A DNA stretch of 64,000 bases from Arenibacter sp. F26102 (GTDB lineage: Bacteria; Bacteroidota; Bacteroidia; Flavobacteriales; Flavobacteriaceae). The DNA is taken from NCBI RefSeq assembly GCF_023015865.1, contig NZ_JALKBC010000011.1, forward strand, positions 1-64,000, read 5' to 3'. How positions within the stretch are numbered: the stretch's first letter is position 1; the number at the start of each line of letters is the position of its first letter. The position numbers and the translations under genes were made by a program. A model generated the notes under the pieces. The model saw nothing but the letters and a program-made list of their open reading frames with translations. It was not told where the DNA came from and did no database searches. Shown one piece after another: positions 55,617 through 64,000 of the stretch.

Positions 55617-56764
55617 TAATTCTGCTGTAAACTCTCGTGTCTAGCCAAAAAGGCTTTTTCATAAACCGACTCATAAAGTGGCAAAACCTTTAAAATATCA
55701 AAATCCATGGCAGCCTTTGCCGCATTGGATTTGAACATTTCCAAAGTTTGGTCGTCGCTTAATATCTTAAGTGCATTTTCGGCCATCTCATTTACGTTGC
55801 CTACATTGCTCAAATAACCTGTAACACCCTGTCTATTGACTTCGGGAATACCTCCTGTATTACTGGAAATTACCGCTACCCTATTGATCATAGCCTCCAA
55901 AGCGGCCAATCCAAAGCTCTCTGTCTCCGACGGCAATAGAAACAAATCGGAAAAACATAGTATCCTATCTATTTCATTGCTATTGCCCAAAAAGATTACC
56001 TTGTTGGATAAACCAAGTTCCTCACACAAACGTTCAGCACCTTCCTTTTCCGGTCCCTCCCCTACCATAATCAACTTGGCGGGTATTTGTTTCTGAATTT
56101 TGTTAAAAATATGAATTACGTCCGGAATGCGCTTAACCTTTCTAAAGTTACTGATGTGAGTAATAATTTTCTCATCTTCCGATGCCATAAGCGACCTCTG
56201 ACAATCGGTAAAGTGCATGCTGTATTTCCTTTTATCTATAAAATTTGGAATAACCTCAATGTCCTTTTTTATATCGAACAATTCCAAGGTACTCTCCTTC
56301 AAATTTTGAGAAACCGAAGTAACAACATCCGATTGATTTATACTGAAATTAACTGCCGGTCTATAAAATGGGTGCTTGCCCACCAAAGTAATATCCGTAC
56401 CGTGTAAGGTTGTAACCATGGGAATATAAATCCCTTCTTCCTCCAACATCTTCTTGGCCATATAACCAGCATAAGCATGGGGTATTGCATAATGGACATG
56501 CAACAACTCTATACCAAATAACTTTATTGTATCTACCAATTTACTGGAAAGGGCCAATTCATATGGTTGGTAATGAAACAAGGGATATTCCGGTACATGT
56601 ACTTCATGAAAATATATCTTATTGCTCAACAACTCCAAACGCACCGGTTGGCGGTAGGTTATAAAATGTATTTCATGGCCCCTATTGGCCAAGGCAATTC
56701 CTAATTCCGTCGCCACCACGCCGCTACCTCCAAAAGTAGGATAACATACTATAGCTATTTTCAT
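55616..56764 (-). CDS. bshA: N-acetyl-alpha-D-glucosaminyl L-malate synthase BshA
   Basis: 382 residues, GT4 fold. First enzyme of bacillithiol synthesis: joins GlcNAc from UDP-GlcNAc to L-malate. Diagnostic start IAIVCYPTFGGSGVVATELG and HFITYRQPVRLE, then HVHYAIPHAYAGYMAKKML, TTLHGTDITLVG, ISNFRKVKRIPDVI and EX7E in SETESFGLAALEAM. Bacteroidota commonly make bacillithiol. The preceding gap (56765-56946) shows no gene. Confidence 0.93.
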   Translation of the reverse strand: MKIAIVCYPTFGGSGVVATELGIALANRGHEIHFITYRQPVRLELLSNKIYFHEVHVPEYPLFHYQPYELALSSKLVDTIKLFGIELLHVHYAIPHAYAGYMAKKMLEEEGIYIPMVTTLHGTDITLVGKHPFYRPAVNFSINQSDVVTSVSQNLKESTLELFDIKKDIEVIPNFIDKRKYSMHFTDCQRSLMASEDEKIITHISNFRKVKRIPDVIHIFNKIQKQIPAKLIMVGEGPEKEGAERLCEELGLSNKVIFLGNSNEIDRILCFSDLFLLPSETESFGLAALEAMINRVAVISSNTGGIPEVNRQGVTGYLSNVGNVNEMAENALKILSDDQTLEMFKSNAAKAAMDFDILKVLPLYESVYEKAFLARHESLQQN

Positions 56765-56946
56765 CTGTTTATTTTTATTGCATTTTAGAGGTTACATGAC
56801 ACATTCATACCTCACGGATCCCATAACTTTTGGTCTCCAAAAAAAACCTTAGTCGAACGAATATGGATAAAATATCAGAATGGTCAAAACAAAAAGATAA
56901 TTTCCCCTATAAAGCCCTGTATATTTTTTTTTTACAAATTAAGGAT

Positions 56947-59874
56947 TTAATTTATTATGGCTTCATAAATGGCCTTCTGAATCCGCGTTCTTAACCCAGA
57001 TTTAACTAATAAGGTATTGGAAGCCGAGGGGTAAGTTCTATTGGATAAAAAAACATAGACCAAATCCTTATCAGGGTCGGCCCAAGTGTAGGTCCCGGTA
57101 AATCCACTATGGCCAAAACTTTTTCTGGAAACCAAACTACAAGCTGGTCCCCCACCATGTACTTCAGGTTTATCAAAACCTATACCGCGTCGCACATTTT
57201 GATCACAGAAGTAGCAGGTATTAAATTTCTTCACCGTTCTGGCCTCTAAAAACTGGTGTCCACCATAAAATCCATTTTGCAGATACATCTGCATAATTTT
57301 AGCTACATCATTCGCATTACTAAAAAGTCCGGCATGACCACCTACTCCACCCTGCATAGCCGCACCCATGTCGTGCACATACCCTTGTACGGTCTGGTAC
57401 CGATAATAATTATCTTCTTCCGAAGGCACTATATCTCCCTTTAAAAACTTATCAAGCGGATTAAATCCGGTATGTGTAGCACCTATAGGTTTGTATATAA
57501 ACTCCTCGGCCAAATTGTCCAATCGCTCTTTATAGGTATCCTCAATGTACTTTTTCATAACATAATAGGCTATATCACTATAACGATATCTGTTGGATTT
57601 AAGGTGCTGTCTACCAATCCTATTATAGATGCTATCCTTATAAACATCCGATATATATAATTGATCGGCCACCTTAAGTGAAAACCCATTGGATAACTGA
57701 TTTCTATAAAACTCAGGGGAAGGCTTTCTTTTTTCATCCAAAGTATTTATATAAAAGGCAATCCAGGCCGGTAATCTGCCATAATGTGAAAGGGCTTTTA
57801 AGACAGTGACGTTTTTAAGTTCGGATTTGGAGTAGTCAGGTATTAGTTCCTCAAAGGTATTATCCAGGGCAATTTTACCCTCCTCCTCCATCTTCATTAC
57901 CATGGGCAAGGTTGCCAAGATCTTGGTTATGGATGCCAAATCATAAATATGTTCCGGAGTTATTTTTTCCTCGGATTGATATGTTGGATTCCCAAAACCT
58001 TTGTTGTAGACCACCTTCCCCTTCCGGGCTACAATAATTTGGGCACCAGGAAACATCAGTGAGTCCAAACCATTCTTTACCATTTCATCCACTCTAGCCA
58101 ATTTTGCCGAACTCATACCCACCCTTTCGGGTAAACTATATCCCAAACGCATTAAGGACTCCACGGGAATAGTTGTATTTACAGGAAATTCTTGATGGGA
58201 GGTAACTGGTAAAACCCCTTTGGCCGAAATGGCACCAAAAATTACTTGTGCCGTTTTCTCTTGGGCTATTTTACTATTTTGGTATCCTATAACCACTGCG
58301 TCGATACTATCAAAAGTTGGCACCTCCAATAAGGCATAAGGTTTTGCAAAAACAGCAAGTATTAGATTGGAAGTACGCTCCCTGGCGATTTCCCCTAACC
58401 AGAAAAGTTCATTTTTTGTAAATTCATAGGGTTTCCAAGGACTTTCATTGCTTTTGTGCAACCCTATGATCACCAAATTATAATCGCTTAATTTTTGTTT
58501 AAGCGTGCTTATGTCTTTCCCGTTAATTTGTGTTACGGTAGCGTATTTATTCAATTCATTCAAAAATGGTTCACTATCAGCATCCCCGAACTTTACATAG
58601 GCAATTTTCTTATTTTCCAACTTCTTGATGGCCATCAAGGAAAAATCATTCTTTACCACTGTTATTGCACTCTCAATAGCCTCCTCGTAAATAACATCAT
58701 CCTCCAAAGAATTTAGATCCTTATAGAGATTTTTTGTATCTATTGGCTTATAGTTATTTAGACCCACCTTATATTTAGCCATCAATATCTTCTTTACGGA
58801 AGTTGATAGCCTACTTTCAGAAATTCTACCTCTATTAAATGCTTCCAAAAGTTTGGCTTTGGCCTTTACCACATCCAACGGCATTAGTAGAATATCATTC
58901 CCGGCCAAAAATGCGGAAAGTTCCACCTCACCTTCCTTGGCAAAATTGGACACCCCCTTCATATTAAGGGCATCTGTGAACACCAATCCCTTGAAATTTA
59001 ATTGCTCTTGCAATACATCTCCAATAATCTGTTCGGACAAGGATGATGGATAACCCTCCTTTATTTCAAGGCTTGGCACGCTTAAATGCGCCACCATAAC
59101 ACTGCTTAACCCTTCTTTGATCAATTGTCTGTAGGGGTATAATTCAATACTATCCAAACGCTCCCTGGTAAAATCGATTACCGGCAGCGCTTTATGGGAA
59201 TCTACAGCAGTATCTCCGTGTCCTGGAAAATGTTTTCCACTGGATAAAACTCCAGCACTCTCCATTCCTTTCATAAAAGCAATCCCTTTTTGGGCCACAT
59301 TTTCGCGGTCCTCTCCAAAAGAACGATTACCTATTATTGGATTCTGCGGGTTGATGTTGATGTCTATATCCGGCGCAAAGTTAATATGCACCCCTAATCT
59401 ATTGGCATGCTTGCCTATTTGATTCCCTACTTTTTCTACTATGGCATTATCCTTTATAGCTCCCAAGGTCATGTTCCAAGGAAAGGCATAGGTAGAATCC
59501 AATCTCATAGCCAGACCCCATTCGGCATCCATGCCGATCATTAGCGGAACTTTGGAATTTCTTTGAAAGTCATTAGTCAATTGTGCCTGTCGGACAGGTC
59601 CACCAGTGGAGAAGATAACCCCTCCAATATGATGTTCCTTAATTAGTTTTTTAGTTTTTTCGGTACTCGCTTTATCTTGATCAGAGGTAACCATAACCAT
59701 AAACAACTGCCCCAATCTTTCATCCAAGGACATTTGATCATAAGTTGCATCTACCCAGCTCTGTTGTGACGAGGCATCCTTGGTAACCAAAGGATTTATT
59801 TGACCTTGAACTGTACAAATTGTAATAAAAGATATTAAGACTACGAGTTTTATGCGCATAAAAAAATCCATCAT
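56947..59874 (-). CDS. GH3 (NagZ-like) beta-N-acetylhexosaminidase fused to a serine beta-lactamase-like domain
   Basis: About 975 residues. ATGs at 59874, 59871 and 59859 all precede the signal peptide IKLVVLISFITICTVQG; the longer frame to 59979 adds a Cys-rich, unlikely leader. GH3 domain (about 15-370) with IGMDAEWGLAMR, the NagZ-type KHFPGHGDT (about 215) and LVFTDALNMKGV (Asp nucleophile). A GH3 C-terminal domain follows (about 400-560), then a class-C/beta-lactamase fold (about 575-975) with SITK (Ser about 648) and YSD. Typical Bacteroidota fusion for periplasmic cell-wall turnover; substrate unproven. Confidence 0.88.
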   Translation of the reverse strand: MMDFFMRIKLVVLISFITICTVQGQINPLVTKDASSQQSWVDATYDQMSLDERLGQLFMVMVTSDQDKASTEKTKKLIKEHHIGGVIFSTGGPVRQAQLTNDFQRNSKVPLMIGMDAEWGLAMRLDSTYAFPWNMTLGAIKDNAIVEKVGNQIGKHANRLGVHINFAPDIDININPQNPIIGNRSFGEDRENVAQKGIAFMKGMESAGVLSSGKHFPGHGDTAVDSHKALPVIDFTRERLDSIELYPYRQLIKEGLSSVMVAHLSVPSLEIKEGYPSSLSEQIIGDVLQEQLNFKGLVFTDALNMKGVSNFAKEGEVELSAFLAGNDILLMPLDVVKAKAKLLEAFNRGRISESRLSTSVKKILMAKYKVGLNNYKPIDTKNLYKDLNSLEDDVIYEEAIESAITVVKNDFSLMAIKKLENKKIAYVKFGDADSEPFLNELNKYATVTQINGKDISTLKQKLSDYNLVIIGLHKSNESPWKPYEFTKNELFWLGEIARERTSNLILAVFAKPYALLEVPTFDSIDAVVIGYQNSKIAQEKTAQVIFGAISAKGVLPVTSHQEFPVNTTIPVESLMRLGYSLPERVGMSSAKLARVDEMVKNGLDSLMFPGAQIIVARKGKVVYNKGFGNPTYQSEEKITPEHIYDLASITKILATLPMVMKMEEEGKIALDNTFEELIPDYSKSELKNVTVLKALSHYGRLPAWIAFYINTLDEKRKPSPEFYRNQLSNGFSLKVADQLYISDVYKDSIYNRIGRQHLKSNRYRYSDIAYYVMKKYIEDTYKERLDNLAEEFIYKPIGATHTGFNPLDKFLKGDIVPSEEDNYYRYQTVQGYVHDMGAAMQGGVGGHAGLFSNANDVAKIMQMYLQNGFYGGHQFLEARTVKKFNTCYFCDQNVRRGIGFDKPEVHGGGPACSLVSRKSFGHSGFTGTYTWADPDKDLVYVFLSNRTYPSASNTLLVKSGLRTRIQKAIYEAIIN

Positions 59875-59962
59875 TGATGGTAACTTACAATTAATTGAAT
59901 TATTGTACTTATTCGAATGGCAACCTTTATATAGGGCTAAGCTGCATTCTTGGCAGCGTAAC

Positions 59963-60445
59963 CTACATAAAACGGGCATGCCAACTTTCCTCAGCGGGCA
60001 CCTCCCAATGATTAAGGTATTCGTGCTTATTGGTTACCAAGTTGTTAAAGACTATAGTGTTTTTGGAAACCGCTTTTTGCTTGGCCATTTTTTTGAAGTC
60101 GACCAAAGATTTGTAAGCAACAAATTCGCCCTGTTTATAAGAAACGTTCATTTTGTCCAAAAGTTCCATATTGTATTTCTTTTCCAACCCTTGTATAAAA
60201 TGTACAGAGGCATCAATGGAGCAACCGGAAGCAGCATTAAGCGATTGGTCCAGGGCAAGGACAATAAACCTATTATACCTAATTTCATAACCAGCGCGTA
60301 AATCGCTTCCATGAGCTGTCCAATCCGCTATAAAGGCATCCAGTTCCTTTCTTAATTGTTGCAATTCTTCCTCTGAAAAACTTCTACTGGCTTGAAAGAT
60401 CCAAACTCTAGATTCATCCGGCAATGTGTTAAATTCTACGAGCAT
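59963..60445 (-). CDS. Conserved flavobacterial protein of unknown function
   Basis: 160 residues, no signal or membrane helix. Starts MLVEFNTLPDESRVWIFQASRSF and contains a conserved central segment IRYNRFIVLALDQSLNAASG and CSIDASVHFIQ. Homologues in this family of bacteria are often labelled ABC transporter ATPase, but no Walker motif is present, so that name is not supported. It lies downstream of the Fe-S pair (181-base gap) and 88 bases upstream of the GH3 fusion. Confidence 0.75.
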   Translation of the reverse strand: MLVEFNTLPDESRVWIFQASRSFSEEELQQLRKELDAFIADWTAHGSDLRAGYEIRYNRFIVLALDQSLNAASGCSIDASVHFIQGLEKKYNMELLDKMNVSYKQGEFVAYKSLVDFKKMAKQKAVSKNTIVFNNLVTNKHEYLNHWEVPAEESWHARFM

Positions 60446-60626
60446 TTATTAAATTTTTAATGTTCCCCCAAACGTTGATTTCCTAAATTGATATAGTTCA
60501 TCGTTTGATTCTATTTTACCTGGTTTTAATCTCGGTCTTTCTAAGGTCTTGTTATTTACTTTTATTTTGATAAGGTCAAATCTTCATATTGACAATAATC
60601 CTATAATTATCCCGGTTAGGAAAAAT

Positions 60627-61418
60627 TTATAAATCCTCTGCCATGGCAATCAACTCGGCAATATCCATCACCGCTACAGACGATTCTTTTTCTTTATTCT
60701 TCACCCCATCGGTCAACATTGTATTGCAAAAAGGACAGCCTGCAGCTATAATATCAGGTTGCGTTTCCAATGCCTGTTCCGTTCGTTCAATATTAATATC
60801 CTTATTTCCTTTTTCAGGCTCCTTGAACATTTGTGCACCTCCGGCACCACAACACAGTCCTCGTTTTTTACAATTCTTCATTTCTACCAACTCGGCATCC
60901 AACTTTCGTATCAAATCACGGGGCGCTTCATACACATTGTTGGCCCTTCCCAAATAACACGGGTCATGAAAAGTAATTTTCTTGCCTTTAAATTGTCCGC
61001 CCTCCACACTGATCCGTCCTTCTTCCAAAAGTTGCTTAAGGAATTGGGTATGATGTACCACTTCATAATTTCCTCCAAGGCCTGGATATTCATTTTTTAA
61101 GGTATTGAAACAATGGGGACAAGCCGTTACAACTTTCTTTATCTCATAGGCATTTAAAACCTCTATGTTGGTAACTGCCTGCATTTGAAACAAAAATTCA
61201 TTTCCTGCCCTTTTTGCCGGATCGCCGGTACAGCTCTCCTCGGTTCCCAAAACAGCAAAACTAACATTCGCCTTGCTCAAAATCTTTACAAAGGCCTTCG
61301 TTATTTTTTTGGCCCGGTCATCAAAACTTCCTGCACAACCCACCCAAAATAAAACTTCCGGTTGTTGGCCTGCTGCAAAAAGTTCTGCCATTGTGGGCAC
61401 TTTCAATTCATTTTCCAT
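60627..61418 (-). CDS. Cysteine-rich Fe-S oxidoreductase subunit (HdrB/GlpC CCG family)
   Basis: 263 residues from ATG 61418 (MENELKVPTMAEL); the longer frame to 61493 would overlap the upstream gene by 59 bases. Two CCG-type modules: WVGCAGSFD, CPHCFNTLKNEY, HDPCYLGRANN, GLCCGAGGAQMF and CPFCNTMLTDG. These modules bind a 4Fe-4S or act as disulfide/quinone-linked electron carriers. Follows the membrane Fe-S protein by 16 bases, so the two probably form one complex. Electron donor unknown. Confidence 0.88.
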   Translation of the reverse strand: MENELKVPTMAELFAAGQQPEVLFWVGCAGSFDDRAKKITKAFVKILSKANVSFAVLGTEESCTGDPAKRAGNEFLFQMQAVTNIEVLNAYEIKKVVTACPHCFNTLKNEYPGLGGNYEVVHHTQFLKQLLEEGRISVEGGQFKGKKITFHDPCYLGRANNVYEAPRDLIRKLDAELVEMKNCKKRGLCCGAGGAQMFKEPEKGNKDINIERTEQALETQPDIIAAGCPFCNTMLTDGVKNKEKESSVAVMDIAELIAMAEDL

Positions 61419-61434
61419 TTTAGTGGTAATTACT

Positions 61435-62760
61435 TTATGATTCCTTGGACCAGTTAAGCCTATCCATTTGGTTAAATGGCCAAGGTGCCCCATTATTTTC
61501 TATATTCCCCATCATATTATTCAGGTCCGATGGTGCGGCAGATTGCTCCATTACCAAATATTGACGCATGTCCATAATGATGGATAAGGGGTCAATACTT
61601 ACGGGACACGCCTCAACACAAGCATTACACGAGGTACATGCCCAAAGCTCCTCATGGGAAATATAATCTCCCAAGAGCTGTTTGCCGTCTGGAACAAACT
61701 CTCCTTTATTAATATCAATATTCTTGCCAACTTCTTCCAACCTATCCCTGGTATCCATCATAATTTTCCTAGGGGATAATTTTTTACCGGTCTGGCTGGC
61801 CGGGCATTCACTGGTACAACGTCCACATTCCGTGCAGGTATAGGCGTTCAGCAATTGCACCCATTTAAGGTCCATTACATCCGACGCTCCAAATTTCTCT
61901 GGTATTGGCGCATTCTCATCCGGCGCAGCAAAGGAATCCGCACCTGGATCCATCATTAACCTCACTTCCTTGGTCACCGCTTCCAAATTCTCGAACTGTC
62001 CTTTTGGCTTCAGTTTTCCAAAATAAGTATTTGGAAAAGCCAACAGAATATGTAAATGTTTGGAATAATATAGATAATTCAAAAATAATAGAATACCTAC
62101 AATGTGCAACCACCATGCAGATCGTTCAATCATGATTATGGCCGACATTGACATCTCTTGGAACAGGGGGACAATAAACTGACTTATAGGAAACGCTCCT
62201 GCCTTGGTGTAATGTGCCGCATCCATTTGTTGTAATTGATAATCCGAGGCGTTCATGGTCAAAAAAAGCACCATTAGGACCAACTCTATATAAAGAATTA
62301 GATTTCCATCTTTTTTTGGCCAACCGCTCATCTCCGGATTCAAAAATCTCCTCAATTTAATAACGTTCCTGCGAATCCAAAAAATAACTACCGCTACAAT
62401 AACCAATAAGGCAAGAATTTCAAAAGAACCTATTAAAAAACTGTAGAATCCCCCGAAAAATGAGAAAATCCTATGGGTTCCAAATAGACCATCGATAATA
62501 ATCTCCAATACCTCAATATTAATAATGATAAAGCCAAGATAAACTATGATATGTAGAATTCCAGGTATAGGACGTACTACCATTTTTGTCTGACCCAAGG
62601 CTATCCTAAACATATTATTCCACCGTTGCGATTTATTATCGCTTGTGTCAACCTCTTTGCCCAATTTAATGTTTCGGGATAGTTTTTTTACATTTCTTGC
62701 AAAAAATCCTATTCCAGCAAAAAGTATAATTGCAAAAATAATATTAGGAATATAATCCAT
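61435..62760 (-). CDS. Membrane-bound (Fe-S)-binding protein (NarI/HdrC-like)
   Basis: 441 residues. Five or more membrane helices in the first 290 residues (one near 5-25, others between 75 and 280), resembling a NarI-type cytochrome b region. Then two 4Fe-4S ferredoxin motifs: CTECGRCTSECPASQ (about 325) and CTSCNACVEACPVS (about 385). With the CCG protein downstream it suggests a quinone-linked redox module. 11-base gap to mlaD. Confidence 0.88.
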   Translation of the reverse strand: MDYIPNIIFAIILFAGIGFFARNVKKLSRNIKLGKEVDTSDNKSQRWNNMFRIALGQTKMVVRPIPGILHIIVYLGFIIINIEVLEIIIDGLFGTHRIFSFFGGFYSFLIGSFEILALLVIVAVVIFWIRRNVIKLRRFLNPEMSGWPKKDGNLILYIELVLMVLFLTMNASDYQLQQMDAAHYTKAGAFPISQFIVPLFQEMSMSAIIMIERSAWWLHIVGILLFLNYLYYSKHLHILLAFPNTYFGKLKPKGQFENLEAVTKEVRLMMDPGADSFAAPDENAPIPEKFGASDVMDLKWVQLLNAYTCTECGRCTSECPASQTGKKLSPRKIMMDTRDRLEEVGKNIDINKGEFVPDGKQLLGDYISHEELWACTSCNACVEACPVSIDPLSIIMDMRQYLVMEQSAAPSDLNNMMGNIENNGAPWPFNQMDRLNWSKES

Positions 62761-62771
62761 AATGTAATTCT

Positions 62772-63728
62772 CTATTTTTCGGCCGGGTCTTCTTCAGGAA
62801 GGGCGTAATCTATTTGCTTCTTACCAAAAACTGAAACATTTACATAACGTTTTGGATTAAGGCGAAAATCTTGTAATAGTAAATCCAATTCCCTGGAGGC
62901 ATTGGTGAGATTGTTATACAGTACTTTATCATTTACCAATTTCCCCAAAGAGCCTTCGCCCCCTTCAATTTTGGCCATCATATCATTAATGTTGCCCATA
63001 GTGGATTGTAAATTTTTTATGGTCCCACCCAAACCGGCATTGACAAGTGTATCGGATAACTTATTAAAATTCTCTGTAATGACACCTAAATTGGTAATGG
63101 ATTTATTCAGATTATCCTGATTGTCCGCTAAAAGACTATTCAGCGAATTGGCACTGCCCTGAAAACTTTTCACCAATGTGTTTAGACCAGCGATACTTTC
63201 CCTCAAGTCCTTTTTTGTTTTAGGATCCAAAATATCATTTACATTCATCAATAAGGAATCGGCATTGGTAACGGCTCCTTCCACTTTGGCCTGCAAAGGA
63301 GTCAAACGTTGTTGAACCAATTCTGTAAGCCCCGGTCTTGAACTTGACGGCAATGTATCCCCTGATTTGGCCACAACAGCACCATCAAACACAGGTTTGA
63401 TCTGGATTCCTTTGCCTCCTATAATTCCAGTGTCATATAATTCCGCATTACTATTTTTAGAAAAAGAGAAACTATTATCAACAGTAAAGGTTACCAATAG
63501 ATTGCCGGAGGCATCATTAAACCTAATATCATTTACTTTCCCAACGGAGAATCCGTTTATTGTAACCTGTGTACCGGACTGTAATCCTCCAACATGATTA
63601 TATACCGCATAGAAGGTTTTACTGTTATCGAATAGTGGTGTAGATTTTAAATAACTAAAACCAAGTATAAACAAAAGGATACCCCCTAAGACTACAATAC
63701 CGGTTTTTATTTCCCTAGATATTTTCAA
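62772..63728 (-). CDS. MlaD/MCE-family lipid transport protein
   Basis: 318 residues. N-terminal anchor helix (about 9-26), then an MCE domain (FYAVYNHVGGLQSGTQVTING, FSVGKVNDIRF, DTGIIGGKGIQI), followed by a long helical region (about 130-300) as in other MlaD/PqiB-like proteins that bridge the periplasm. Probably part of phospholipid traffic. No mlaE/mlaF genes are in the window. Gap of 56 bases to the amidase gene upstream. Confidence 0.9.
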   Translation of the reverse strand: MKISREIKTGIVVLGGILLFILGFSYLKSTPLFDNSKTFYAVYNHVGGLQSGTQVTINGFSVGKVNDIRFNDASGNLLVTFTVDNSFSFSKNSNAELYDTGIIGGKGIQIKPVFDGAVVAKSGDTLPSSSRPGLTELVQQRLTPLQAKVEGAVTNADSLLMNVNDILDPKTKKDLRESIAGLNTLVKSFQGSANSLNSLLADNQDNLNKSITNLGVITENFNKLSDTLVNAGLGGTIKNLQSTMGNINDMMAKIEGGEGSLGKLVNDKVLYNNLTNASRELDLLLQDFRLNPKRYVNVSVFGKKQIDYALPEEDPAEK

Positions 63729-63784
63729 AAGATTTTATTTTCAGTTGCTAACAAAATTAGAAATAATTTTTAGAAGAGTGACTA

Positions 63785-64000
63785 TTATTCCGATACGTAT
63801 TTAAGAGCCTCCGTTTCCGAGATGCGTACACCATCTTTATAGGCCACAATATAAGAGGTGGTATATCCTTTGGCGTCGGCATTGCTCTTTAGAAGTGTTG
63901 CCTGAAAATGGGAATCCGTATTACCATACATATAACGATATAAATTGCTATAAGGTTCTTTGGAAAGGGTGTTTAGTCCTTTAAAGTTTTCAGAATGCAA
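63785..64000 (-). CDS. C-terminal end of a gene, probably N-acetylmuramoyl-L-alanine amidase
   Basis: Only the last roughly 71 residues are inside the window. They contain YRYMYGNTDSHFQA, GYTTSYIVAYKDGVRIS and EALKYVSE, resembling the C-terminal tail of the flavobacterial amidase that normally precedes mlaD. The N-terminal catalytic domain lies outside. The identification rests on this tail and gene order. Confidence 0.55.
   Translation of the reverse strand: MHSENFKGLNTLSKEPYSNLYRYMYGNTDSHFQATLLKSNADAKGYTTSYIVAYKDGVRISETEALKYVSE

Noticed and set aside
59963-60445. Label of ABC transporter ATPase for the conserved 160-residue protein
   Set aside because: No Walker A, Walker B or signature motif is present.

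Overview
The window looks like the chromosome of a marine Flavobacteriaceae species (Bacteroidota). Evidence: AT-rich DNA, TAnnTTTG-type promoter elements, a Bacteroidota-type bacillithiol gene (bshA), lipoproteins with Asp-rich stretches after the lipid cysteine, an adhesin-like giant protein, and the conserved cluster amidase / MlaD / two Fe-S proteins. No tRNA, rRNA or CRISPR array was seen.

Layout. (1) 1-7684, minus strand: most of a giant secreted multidomain carbohydrate-binding protein; its C-terminus lies outside the window. (2) 8263-14566, minus strand: capsule/exopolysaccharide export and precursor operon (DegT aminotransferase, FlaA1/PglF-type dehydratase, Wza-like export lipoprotein, Wzc-like tyrosine kinase). 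(3) 14808-17230, plus strand: UDP-glucose dehydrogenase and UDP-glucuronate 4-epimerase. (4) 17231-30728: a scarred region with two tandem pectate-lyase-like lipoproteins, a propeller/formyltransferase-like fusion protein and an acetyltransferase plus ATP-grasp pair, separated by dead copies of the locus' own epimerase genes and by fragments of IS256-, IS5/IS1182- and IS3-like elements. (5) 30729-43415: a Wzx/Wzy-type assembly operon (UDP-GlcNAc 4-epimerase, UDP-GalNAc(A) dehydrogenase, flippase, polymerase, four GT4 and one GT2 glycosyltransferases, PglC-like initiating transferase, ATP-grasp). (6) 43399-53426: HAD phosphatase, FemAB-like protein and a tandem array of diverged GNAT/BioF2-like acyltransferases, with two dead copies and one inverted copy. 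(7) 53688-64000, minus strand: housekeeping genes (OmpA-like protein, small lipoprotein, BshA, GH3/beta-lactamase fusion, conserved small protein, Fe-S pair, MlaD, amidase end).

How it fits together (inference): the locus makes a polymer built on a 4-amino-6-deoxy (bacillosamine-type) first sugar loaded by the PglC-like enzyme. It can supply GlcA, GalA and GalNAcA. Assembly is by Wzx/Wzy and export by Wza/Wzc. The pectate-lyase-like lipoproteins may act on such a uronate-rich polymer. The ATP-grasp, HAD and FemAB/GNAT genes suggest acyl or aminoacyl decoration, and the expanded, decaying GNAT array is the least explained and most interesting part of the window.
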